Positions 38,600 through 48,859 of a stretch of DNA of 64,000 nt are shown piece by piece. The stretch is from Fasciolopsis buskii (Eukaryota; Platyhelminthes; Trematoda; Plagiorchiida; Fasciolidae). A model generated the notes under the pieces. The model was not told the DNA's origin. It did no database searches and was given only the letters and a program-made list of their open reading frames with translations. A program made the translations under genes and the position numbers. The DNA lies in NCBI GenBank assembly GCA_008360955.1, contig LUCM01006803.1, forward strand, positions 203,373-267,372, read 5' to 3'. Numbering within the stretch: position 1 is the stretch's first letter; the number at the start of each line of letters is the position of its first letter.

Positions 38600-40210
38600 T
38601 GCTTCAAGGAGGAACTCCATCAGAGACATTCCTACAAAGGCCCATGTTACATCACCTGACTCGTCCCACAAGTCTGAATACTAGACAAAGAGTGTAGGAA
38701 ACCTGGTGATCACCAGACATCAGGGGTTGTGAGGACCCCAACAACTCAGGAGTCTCGGAGCAAATGCGACCAGGAAGAAATTTAGTTTGCTTTCAGTGCT
38801 AAGTAAAATGCCTGATGCAGACTCCGTTCTACTGAAATAGTTCAGGGGTATACTCATCTCTCCCTACGCAACCGACATCAACCCGAAAACCCTTAAACCT
38901 CCCTCGATTCCAGAAATTCCAGAGTTCTTCGGAACATAGGAGCCAATTTTTTTCAGGTTTGGGCACGCTAAATAAATTTTAGGATTCCGGTCCTGATGGG
39001 TATGCCCGGTGACCTTTCGGCCATCATCAGAGCCACCTGCAGTCTGCTTCAGGCACCCCTGTAATGCCACCCTCTGAGACCCGCAAGTGCCTAAAGAATG
39101 AGAAATCAGGACATCAGTGATGATACACACGAAAGCACCTGGAGAGACCGGTGCGTCAAACTAGCGCCTTGTGCGAACGCCCGGGGGATTACAGGACTAT
39201 TGCAGCGCTGCAGCATTAAGAAAGCCTTGCCTGATAAATCTCACTTTTTCTGCATGAGGCAACGGAAATTTTAGGCAATGGTCACTTGGTCGACTTCCGC
39301 TTAATGGACTTCAGCGCAGCATTCCGCTCAGTTAGCCACATCCAAAAAGACCACGAAACGGAAGCATGGGGGATAACAGGGATTGCCAATATTTGAGTAA
39401 ACAACTTTCCCAGGGCGGGAGGTGCAGCTTAAGATTGGAGGGTAAACGAATTTTGCCCTGGCCTGCTAAGCCGTATTCCCCAAGGGTGCGCACTAGAACC
39501 CGCACATTTCCTCGTATTCATGGAACACCTAGTATAAAGCATGTGCGACCCAAGCCATCCTTTTCGATGGTGGAAATGTAGAAGATATAGATTTAAGGGA
39601 GACTATCGAAGCAGTCAAAGACTGGTTGAGTACGCGGGAACTTCAATTGGGTTTAGCTATTACGAATGACTTCAAGCCCTGCAAACGTTGGCTAAGCTTG
39701 GCGAATAAGGCTACTTGTGTAAGTATTGGGCCCAGATCAGGGGCATCTCGCGAGGAATCCGCCGAGCCTTAAACCGTGTACGTGGCTTTCCTATGACCGC
39801 ACTTAGAGTGTTGCGTGCAGAAAATGTGCAAATGACTTGAAGGTGATGGATAGCAAAAAGGTACAAAAGCTATGGCGTAAGACTTCGTGGTCTTATTATT
39901 TTCCCTTTTCGTCCCCGAAGCATGACCGGTGATCCCTTTGTGGAGTACAAAAGTTAAATGATCCTGTGGTAAAATTACGTGGGAAAAAGTTTACTATAAT
40001 ACCAGTTGGGCTGTGAGAGCCAGGTTTACCATCTGGTGTTTACCTCATACAATCCACTGTCGGGATTAATGTTTTCCCCAATGGTGTGGGGGGCTTTAAA
40101 GAAGCTCTGGTTGCCTGCCGGGCGGATGCATACCCTAAGCTGGAAAATTAAGTTTCAAATTTGGGCACAAAATGTATCTGCTAAATCCGATGCTGCACCT
40201 AATAGTCCGC
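38600..40210 (+). mobile_element. CR1/jockey-like RT fragment, degraded
   Basis: At 39270-39360 the plus strand reads GHLVDFRLMDFSAAFRSVSH and, after a shift, EAWGITGIAN, the RT palm 'D-F-S-A-A-F-D-x-V' block. Next come the PQGCALEPAHFLVFMEHLV block (families have PQG-x-V-L-G-P), LRETIEAVKDWLSTREL, LGLAITNDFKPCKRWLSLANKA (39.65-39.72 kb), then remnants of the thumb to about 40.03 kb. A possible C-terminal F-P-N-G-V segment lies at 40.07 kb. The catalytic aspartates could not be read. Fingers-like remnants are at 38.98-39.25 kb. Confidence 0.75.
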
Positions 40211-40794
40211 CCTTCAGAAACTGCCATGTATTCGTGGGAGCACAACACGAACGAACAACAGAAGTCTCTGTCCTCTGAGACTATGAACACAATCACAAAT
40301 TGAAAACAACACTGACTGAATACACAAGGGGTAACACTGACCCATAATCGGACAACGGATACCCCGATACTGGAACCATAGTGTGCGATGCGCATGATTC
40401 AAGCTAGGTCTCCCACTAGCTGAACACAGAAGACAAAACCTCACGAGTAACGTGCATCGACACACAGGATGGCGGCCGGAGGAACGAAGTCTTTAAGCTC
40501 GGGTCACCATCACGTATATAGTCTTAGGCCAGGTCGGGCGTCCGACCTTGCGAATTAATGTAAAAGTTATAAAACTGACCAATCAGCGCGCAGCAATGGA
40601 GAGCATGGCGATAATTTTGACTAAAGGTAACACCGAAAGCAGCGGAATAACAAGAAAACGATACAGTTTCAGGAAAAGATGATAGCAAAAGTAGAATCCT
40701 CATGAAGATTGGTGGGAGACATGGGCTTCTCCCAAACGGGAACAAAAAACGTGCGCATTGCTGGAAGATAGAGATAACGTTGAGCAACATGCCG
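40211..40794. other. unrecognised spacer
   Basis: No supported coding region or repeat. It separates the RT tail from R1 copy C and may contain more of R1 at its right edge. Confidence 0.4.
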
Positions 40795-41812
40795 ACCCGG
40801 AGCCCAGTTCCTGGAATCCGAGTTTTCAGTCACTTCAGGAAGAACCGAAAGCTCCACTGCATTCTTTGCGCTGGTTGTCTATCTCCGTTAGGAAGCTGCT
40901 ATCCGGATCTGACGCTCCAGTACCTGGCCGCGCGACCCTAAGACGAGCCAAGCCACGCTAATGACCGTCCTGGATGCCTCATCTCAGATGGACCATCACG
41001 ATTGTCCAAACAGTTACTAACACTACTGAAATGCCGCGCAACCCCCCGACCTCCAGACCCGTACCACCACAGAACACCGTAATCTCCAATATTAAACAAG
41101 GACAACACAGGTCATTCATGGCAAGTGTATTTAAGGATTGATTGTAAAGCTTACACGTACCCGTTTACTTCTCGCCACATATCAAAATCCGCTCCCGGGC
41201 GCATGAGTCCAGTGACAATTTTTGTAAGTTCCATTGTCTCTCTTCCACAATTTTTCATACATTTTCGTCCCATTAATTGTTTGATGCAACCTTGAAGGTT
41301 TCTTGCTGTTTCATCTTAAGCATTGTTTTGACTATTGGATGCTGTTAATTACCATTCTCCATCCACCTCATGATATTCAGTGTGATTTCGACTCTTCCTC
41401 ATCCCGTTATTACATCCATATTGATCTTTATCTTTCCCATTTTACCCTCCTGATTTTTTGATGAACCATGCCACTTGACAACATCCAACATTTCTTCCCA
41501 GCCAAATTATGCGCCCGCGATGTGCACCTTTGATGCGTTTAAACATGAATTGACTCGCAGTGTGCGACTCATAGTCAGCCCCAGAAAGTTTCTGCGATAG
41601 ATTATCTAGCTCTGATTTAAAGCCCAAAACTCATGGTTAGCCCGCCTTATTGCAGGTTATGTTCATGAGAGTACAGACACTGCACCTTCACGACTGCATT
41701 TTTGTTTTACGATTCCCACTGCACCATCTGTCTGTAAATTTGATTTTGCCTTGCACATGACTCATGAATTTCGAGAAATATATCCATTATTATTATAATA
41801 ACCGAACTGAGT
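40795..41812 (+). repeat. R1 repeat copy C (about 1 kb)
   Basis: Aligns by eye, collinear and inverted, with copy D over about 950 bp. Shared blocks are GAAAGCTCCAC (40848), CATCTCAGATG (40979), TGAAATGCCGCGCAA (41027), CCACAGAACACC (41069), TTCATGGCAAG (41114), CGCATGAGTCCAGTGA (41199), TTTGATGCGTTTAAACATGA (41529) and the 3' end TTTGATTTTGCCTTGCACAT...TCGAGAAATATA with a TTATTATTA-type tail at 41740-41805. Function is unknown. Variable left ends with a constant right end suggest the 3' part of a LINE (inference). Confidence 0.8.
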
Positions 41813-42639
41813 CTGATTAGTCAACGACAACCGTATACCTCAAGCAGCATTACAGAAGAGTAGCCAGACCGAGAGGTTACGTATGAGGAAGAGGGAATAA
41901 CCATTATTTCTAGGACGATACAGATTACCTGTAAGCGGAAGTTGGAGTTTGGACTAGAAGTGCTCAGCTATGAACCAATAGGTTTACAAGATCAAAGTGG
42001 ATGGTCCGCACTTTTCGCGCCTCACATTGCCCAATGCGGAGGGTAACTAAGCAATTCAAGCTTTGAAGGTATTATTAGCTATCCCCTCCATGCAAAGATT
42101 TTGGGGGAGTTCAGTTTTTCACATCAACTGGTAAGTTGAAACATGCATTTACTGGGCTATAGAAGGATAATTTCTATGTCGGCTGCATGAAAGATTAGTG
42201 TAGTAATATTTAATGGAGAGCAGTATGCATAGGGCTGGATGTACACCAGTCTTCCTAGACTTCATGATTATAAAATACCAGAGATAATGGTAACTGCAGC
42301 TTTGATTTTCTTGAGCCAGAAAGATTACGTCATTATCAAGTGCACTTTGTATGGCCCCCAAAGACCATACCTTAGATGGCGCGGCGATTTAAGCGAACGG
42401 GTATAAGGGAGCTTTATGAAAGGGCGTTACAGCTGTCGTGGGGCCCCAACGAAACAAACAAGGTAACCGTATGGAAAGCAAAGACGTTCACGGTGTTCCT
42501 ACAAGACAGGTAAGCGCCGTGTAAAAGGCAAGGAAATAATGCGATGCACTTTTCAGAAGCACCGGAATACGCAGGGCTATACAACGTCATGATCGTAGTT
42601 GCTTCCTGTTTAAACCCCACGATCGAGGTCAGGATGGGC
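41813..42639. other. unrecognised spacer
   Basis: Nothing recognisable; open frames of up to 70 codons on the minus strand lack motifs. Confidence 0.4.
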
Positions 42640-44150
42640 TCGGTTATTCAGACACCAAAATAATATTAAATGAATCCTTCAAATTGCTTGGATGAAAGCT
42701 AGCTAAATGCTCTGTGAATCAGCTTAAGAAATAATGTGTTTACGGTCAATCCAAAGAATATTTTAAGAAGTGGATCGGCTTAGTAAAAACGAATGGAAAT
42801 TCCTCTGCAAAGGATGACAACTGCAAGGCAAAACCACCCAGTGGCTACTTGAACACTGTTTTTGGGTGGCTGTGGACCTTCGTGGAGTTTGATCATTCAC
42901 CCCTACCAACAGACACTGACCACTCTCAGATGACGCAGGAAAATATTCGTTTTCGTCTGAGAAACATAAACGTCAGTAGGTCAGCTGGGCCAAATGGAAA
43001 CCACCAGGCCACTAGAAATCATCGGGTTAACCTTGTTGAGGCTGTGCACAGGCTGTACGGTGCTACTGTTTGGCAGCGATATTCGCCAGAGGGCCAAAAA
43101 ACTGCAACAGAAATGGCTATCCATGAGGATGGCTCACGCCAGAATGCAGGTATTTGTAGAAGAGTGTGTCCGACAAGCATCCTCCGAAATCTGTGAAGCC
43201 CATTATTGGGTATTCTGTGTCCATACCCCACACAGTGCTTCATGCCGTGCTCCGCCGACATGGATTTCTAAAACAGGGCTCCCGTATTATGAATCTTTCG
43301 CGATTCTCAGAAGAATTTACTGAAAGTCCATATATAGGCATGCCGGTTTAGGTATGCGTCTTGACTTCTGAAATATATTTGACTCCGTGAATTATTGTCT
43401 CTGCTGCTAAATTTGTTAGCCTCTGGTATGGATGAAAGGTTACTGAAGTGGGTAAGTGAAGTTCTAAGTAGGACTTTCACTTCCGAGCCGCAGAACCTAG
43501 TTTGAACACGATGGAGGTTGACTGTGGAGTGCCCCAGGACTCAGCACTTCATCCCCCCAACAGGCAACACAACTGCGAAATTGCAGTGTCGTAACTTTTC
43601 TGCCAATGATGCGATGTTTGTGCCTTCTGGGCGCGTCCCTCTAGGCGATAATTTCGTGTCGATATCAAACCGAGCAAAGCCATAAGATCCACCACTTGGC
43701 ACAGAAAAAGGCCACCAGGTTCCGAGGGGCGAAAAGAATAATACGGTGGAACACGAAAAAAACTTTTCATTACAGGTGGATTAGGCGAATGCTGGACCCT
43801 GGGATCCAATTTACATCGAATTTCGTAGGACTAGCTAGAGCGCTGCACCAGCATGGAAAGCCAGTAGATAGCCTTTTGGACTGTGGTCTGCGCCATCATG
43901 CCGAAGTCCGGAGGCTTTGGTTCTCCTACATGAATCTTTTGTCAGCCTTTTATTAGAATGTTGCAATTTCCAAAAAGATAAGTACCGCTTTGACGAGGGT
44001 GCAAAAGATTACCTACACGAATGGTTGAAGTTCAAAGACAGAAGATATATGAACAGATATTAGTTGACTGGTGATTTTTGTTCTTGAAACACCGAAGGGC
44101 TCAGGAAGATATGATTCAAACTTTCAACGTAGTTAGGGTCTAAGTGGAAC
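42640..44150 (+). mobile_element. CR1-like RT fragment, degraded
   Basis: Reads FRLRNINVSRSAGPNGNHQA at about 42948-43010 (the L-x-N-I-N-V-x-K-S-x-G-P-D-G fingers motif). An uncertain stretch follows, then FDSVNYCLLLLNLLASGMDERLLKWV across shifts (43375-43450), VDCGVPQDSALHP (PQG-S-V-L-G-P position) and FSANDAMFVPSGRVPLGDN (family F-A-D-D-A-M-L-V). A thumb remnant, SKKISTALTRVQKI, lies at 43967-44010. The catalytic A-D-D is A-N-D here and stops are frequent. The fragment lies between inverted R1 copies C and D. Confidence 0.7.
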
Positions 44151-44469
44151 TCGCCCCTAAACAATTTTCCACGAAGACTCCAAATTCAGAATTATGGAGA
44201 CCAATAGGAAATTACAGAATATCGCTATTCGTTGGGAGCTAGAACGCTTTTCGTCAGTAACATTTTGATAAACGGATAAAACATTTCCCTTGGAGGTTCC
44301 GCCGGATCACATGATGTTCGGAGTTTCCAGGTAGAATTAGACAGTAACTGGAATGGATGGGTTGCCAAATCTGCATTCGGAGGATGCGGAAGTTACCTTT
44401 GATACTACAAGCTTGTTTGAAACACCCACTCAGTAATGGTTATCTGGCTTTCGAAATGAGATGTCTTTC

Positions 44470-45430
44470 GAATGAAAATTAGATTTTGAATTAGATAGCG
44501 TGTATTTCTCGACATCTGAAAGGCGTATGCAAGGCAAAAACAAATTTGTACGAGGATGACACAGCGGAGACACGGGAAAGAAAAACCGGACATGAAGACC
44601 CAATGTGTCCGCCTTCCCATGAGCAGAACCTTCAACTTGATAGGCCAGACACGAGGTATCGAGTTTCTAAATCACAGCTGGATAATCCCTCGCCAAGACT
44701 GACTGATTATCAGTCGTTCACCACGGGTCAATTAATGTTTAAATGCATCAAATTTGCGCATTGTGAGGGAAACATTTAGCTGGAAATTAATGGCGGAAGT
44801 GGCCATATGGCCGGGCTCCTCGTAAACCGAGGGGGTTGTGGTACAGATGGAGATCAATATGGATGTCATAATGGGATTGAGATGAACCAAAACCATACTG
44901 GAAATCATATGAGGTGTTTGGAGAGTGGTAGCTGACAATATTCAAGAGTCAATGTAACGTTAGAATGAAGCACAGGGAAACCTTCAGGGCAGCACCGAAC
45001 TATGTAGGGGACGAAATTATATGGAGAATTGTGGAACTCACAAGAATGATCACTGGACTCATGCGACTGGGAGCGGATTGTGACGTGTAAAGGGTAAAAA
45101 CAAATTCGTTTAAGAATTACATTCAGTCTTTAAATATAATTGCCATGAAACATCTGTGAGTTGTCTTCGTTTTATGTCGGAGATTTTGGTGTTCTGTGGC
45201 GGCAGGGGTCTGGAGGTTGGGGAATTGCGCGGCATTTCAACTGTCTTGGAAACTGGTCATAGCTCATCTGAGATGTGGCAGCCAAGCGATCACTGATACG
45301 GTTTGGTTTGTCATATCCGGGCCGCAAATTCCTAGCAGTGATAAGCAACTAGCGAATAGGATAGGGTGGAGCTTTCCGTGGAAGTTTGCATTGCATCTGT
45401 GGTCATTGGCGGGTCATGAAAAGCTCCGGA
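44470..45430 (-). repeat. R1 repeat copy D
   Basis: Reverse orientation to copy C. Left end: TATTTCTCGACATCTGAAAG and GCAAGGCAAAAACAAATTTG (44503-44555), the shared 3' terminus on the minus strand. The core TTTGATGCATTTAAACATTA reads on the minus strand at about 44735-44755. The right part carries GTTCTGTGGCGG (45190), GCGCGGCATTTCAA (45228) and CATCTGAGATG (45266), matching C. An open frame of 108 codons (45196-45522, +) is antisense to this repeat and is not regarded as a gene. Confidence 0.8.
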
Positions 45431-47199
45431 GAGATAGGGGCAGTCTGGAATTTTTTCCACCTGATGTCAAGGTGGATAAACAAAAACTGACAGTAACGTT
45501 GACAGTTAGTTCCTTAAAATGATTACACGGTCCAGACGGCTGTCTTCAAATGCGCAGGTGGGGCTGTTTTGGTGACGGGACGCGGGCATAAAACTTAGCG
45601 TCTGCTTACTCTCTATACGTTATATAGTTCTGTCAGTCCTAGGCTGCATGGTCCTTATTCGTCGCGTACTGCTTTTTTGTATTTTGAGACCTTCGCAGAC
45701 GCAGGTTACAGTTTTCTGACAGGAAAGATAGAACGAGGGTTAGGTAATAAAAGTCACTATTTGATCTGTTTTTGGAACTACCCTGGCCCACGGGCCTGCT
45801 GCTTATGCAACAAAGAATTAGTTTCAACTGATCTTATATGAGCTACCACCGATTTCGCTACTTCGAATTGCCGGGAATGAGCACCACTGATTTGGGTATC
45901 GGACAGCAGCGTGGGCTAGATGCCAGGACAGGAGTTGCCACGGGAAGTCATAAAGAGGAGGGAAGGGAGAAGCGTGATAATGTAAGGATCAGTAACTTGT
46001 GTTTGAACAGGAGGATAGCAACTTGTACCACACAGTAGTTTCAGTAAGTGTGCATGAAGAATTAGGAAAGAAGAAGGACGGTAGTTGTCCTAGACGTCAG
46101 CACACATACCAGGTGTGCGGTTTAGAGGACAGAGGTATGTTGAAAGCTAGGGGGGTGGATAGTGAAGCACAAGTAGACAGTCCGCTGCGCTGCTCCCCCA
46201 AATCGTCCAACAAAAAAGCCAGACGCTTATCCACCGAACAATGGTGGTATGGGCTCTCCGGTTTCGCAGGGTGAGGTCTGGGCTGATGGCATACATACAC
46301 TGCAGAAGGTGGCCTATTCCTTCGCAGCCCGGGTATGCTTTGGTTGCTTGGCTCAACCTGATCCAGTAAGGACTTTTTCTTTCTTTCTAACAGAAGAATG
46401 GTTGAGCCCATGTAGATAGTTTTCATTGTTCCTCCGTGTTATATATACGTTTCGCAACTTCTGGAGGTGGTCTGTCGCTCCCATGCCGAGAAATGCTAGA
46501 ATAAACGTACCGCAGTCCTTGAGATTTTTGCGTCTACGGGCTAACGAAAACCAAAGTGAGGATAAGCGAGCTCACGAAGGATGCAAGGCTCAGGCCGTAA
46601 AGCACAAACCTGCATCTATAGCTCCGTCGTCGTTAACAACGTATCTTGATTTTGCTGACGGCCGCTGCCTGAAACCGTGGATTGGTTTGTTGCATAAGCA
46701 AATCAGATCTTCTGTCTGGCAGAGACAATTTTTTCTTTCAAATGAAACTAGGCTGGGTACTTAAAGGAAAAGATTCTACCAGATTCGCGTAAGCAGGGGA
46801 CTGACGACCAAGATAAATGGGTAGAAAGAGTAAAGAGAAAATCGAACGTGTCCTTTGATGAAATGTCTTCGAAGAGAGAAAATAATTCTACTAATGCTCA
46901 GCGCAAAGACAGAATATTATATGTTTTTACGGGAAGTAAGCGGTAGAGAAATATATGAGGAAAGGAACCAGGGGTAAGAAGACGAACATAAGGAGAATTT
47001 ATCGTAATTATACCTGCCGTAAAATCCAGCATCCTCCTGTTGCCACGCACCATAATATTATGCAGCCTTGTTTGCTGAGGTCAACGTCTTGGAGACTTTA
47101 CCGCAATAACTGCTAAAATCTTAAAAGCTTCGTACGCTCGAGTCTCCGAGAGATACGGGTCGCATGTACGAATAAGGGTTGGTACAGTCAGTAGTCTGC
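45431..47199. other. unrecognised intergenic DNA
   Basis: Open frames at 45999-46274 (+, Lys/Ser-rich), 46097-46426 (-, 109 codons) and 46426-46764 (+, 112 codons) were read; no family is recognised. The Lys-rich frame could be a decayed LINE ORF1 but has no diagnostic feature. Confidence 0.4.
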
Positions 47200-48650
47200 T
47201 GACTTCGTTTATGAAGGCGATGTTAGAAGATGGTGGACGGCGTAACTATTGAGGTAATGAATTCCACAAGGAGGGATGTTTAACAATAAAAGGTTTGCCC
47301 CAATGCTTGCTCTATCTATGGCAGTTTTGACGAAGAGTGTGATGTTTCGAAGAGAGTAGCGAGTGTGATTTATGAACTGAGGAACTGAAATGAAACTCTT
47401 TCCATTGACGAAACTATTAAAATCTATTAAGTTTGCTTTCGCCCGCCGAAGCCATTGAGGTTAAGTTTTTCGCACCTTTCATCGTTCCTTTTAACTTTGC
47501 CTGACGAAATGCTCACTAGCCGCTTCGTAAATGCAAGCCGAACTTTTACGACTGCAAGTCCGTCGCTTTGTCTCATGCTGGAGCGGATTAGGCAACAATA
47601 ATCTAGAGTGGGTTTGACGAGCGTATTGAAGAGGTTTGGTTTACTCTCGTTCGACTTAAAAATCCTATGTAGAAACGGAACTGTCTTATTGGCTTCACAA
47701 CTCGCTTAGGCGCGTGCTCCGAAAAGTTGAAGCTGCAGGAGTAGTCTAGACCCAAGTCTCAAACCTTGATACCGATGGGGATGGTTTGACTACCAATTTT
47801 AAGTCTCCCTTTAGATATGAATGCTGAGAGCTTCATCTTCCGTTTGTTGTCCCAAGTGTTAAGGGATAGTACGTCTTCAGTTATTTCGGCGATACTAGAG
47901 GCTAAAGACCCAGGCTGAAGGGTGTAAGCGATTTTGATGTAATAGGTTAATAGGAAAGGAATATTGCTTCAGACGATGTGTAATACATCATTTACGTACA
48001 AGATAAACAACAAATTGCCTAGTATACTGCCTTGGATTACGCCAATAGTTACTGGTCTGTGGTTCGAAGAGAAACTATTATCTTTCACTACTTGATTTCT
48101 GGATGAGCGATATGACGTGAACCATTAGAGTGTAGGGTAGGTGATTCCTTAGGATTTTACCTTGTTTATCAGCCTACGGTGAGGTAATCTGTCAAAAGCT
48201 TTTGTCGTGTTCAAATGGACTACTTTCACCGACTTTCCGGCGTTACCAGCCATTGCGATCGTATCTGGGCAACCAGTCATGCACATAGCGCAAGATTCCT
48301 TTAGGAGAAAACCATGTTGACTAGTAATGATGACAAATGTGAGCTGCAATTTAATAAAGCGCTCCGTGGCTCTAGAGGTAATAGGCATGTGGTTAATTGG
48401 TCTAGAGTTGGCTCGGTCGAATCGTATGCCTTTCTTATGTGTGCGGATAATGACAGCTTCTTTGTGGCGGAAGCGAGGTCGCTGGAAAGACAGAAATGCT
48501 GGGGGGAAAGGCGATACTCTTGCAGGGTGCGGATTTCTGTGCGTACCAACTGGAAGACTCTGGACGTTCGTTTGGCCCTTCGGGTCACTTCTATCCTGTG
48601 CCAGTTGGACTGAACTGACTGAACTACAACGCAAAATGACCGACTGCTCA
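47200..48650 (-). mobile_element. CR1-like RT fragment
   Basis: The best part is a 161-codon frame (48634-48149): HKKGIRFDRANSRPINHMPITSR (fingers, N-Y-R-P-I-x-L-T position), then QHGFLLKESCAMCMTGCPDTI (Q-x-G-F-x-x-G-R-S-C), then VKVVHLNTTKAFDRLPHRRL (D-x-S-K-A-F-D-x-V-P-H, first Asp lost). Downstream after shifts: SVLGNLLFILYVNDVL (about 48.03 kb), SAFISKGDLKLVVKPS (about 47.8 kb), TLVKPTLDYCCLIRSSMRQ (about 47.6 kb) and FTKRLV. The F-A-D-D box is lost. Endonuclease is absent, in keeping with a 5'-truncated copy. Confidence 0.8.
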
Positions 48651-48859
48651 ATTCGGCAGATTCAAAACCAAAGGATCAGGGCTGGAACGTACATAAACAA
48701 ATCATGAAGACCCATATTATGTATGCACGAAATGAGAAGGCCGTCTATTTTTGCTTACAAACGGTCATCCTTCTTGGCTCTATCTAGGTGGTATTCATAT
48801 GGGCATCATAGAGTTTATTTTGAGGTTTATATGGATGATGTCTGCTTATAATAGAAGGG

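Noticed and set aside
45196..45522. 108-codon open frame on the plus strand, candidate novel gene
   Set aside because: It lies antisense within and just beyond R1 repeat copy D, whose homologue C does not keep the frame; an accidental frame in a repeat.
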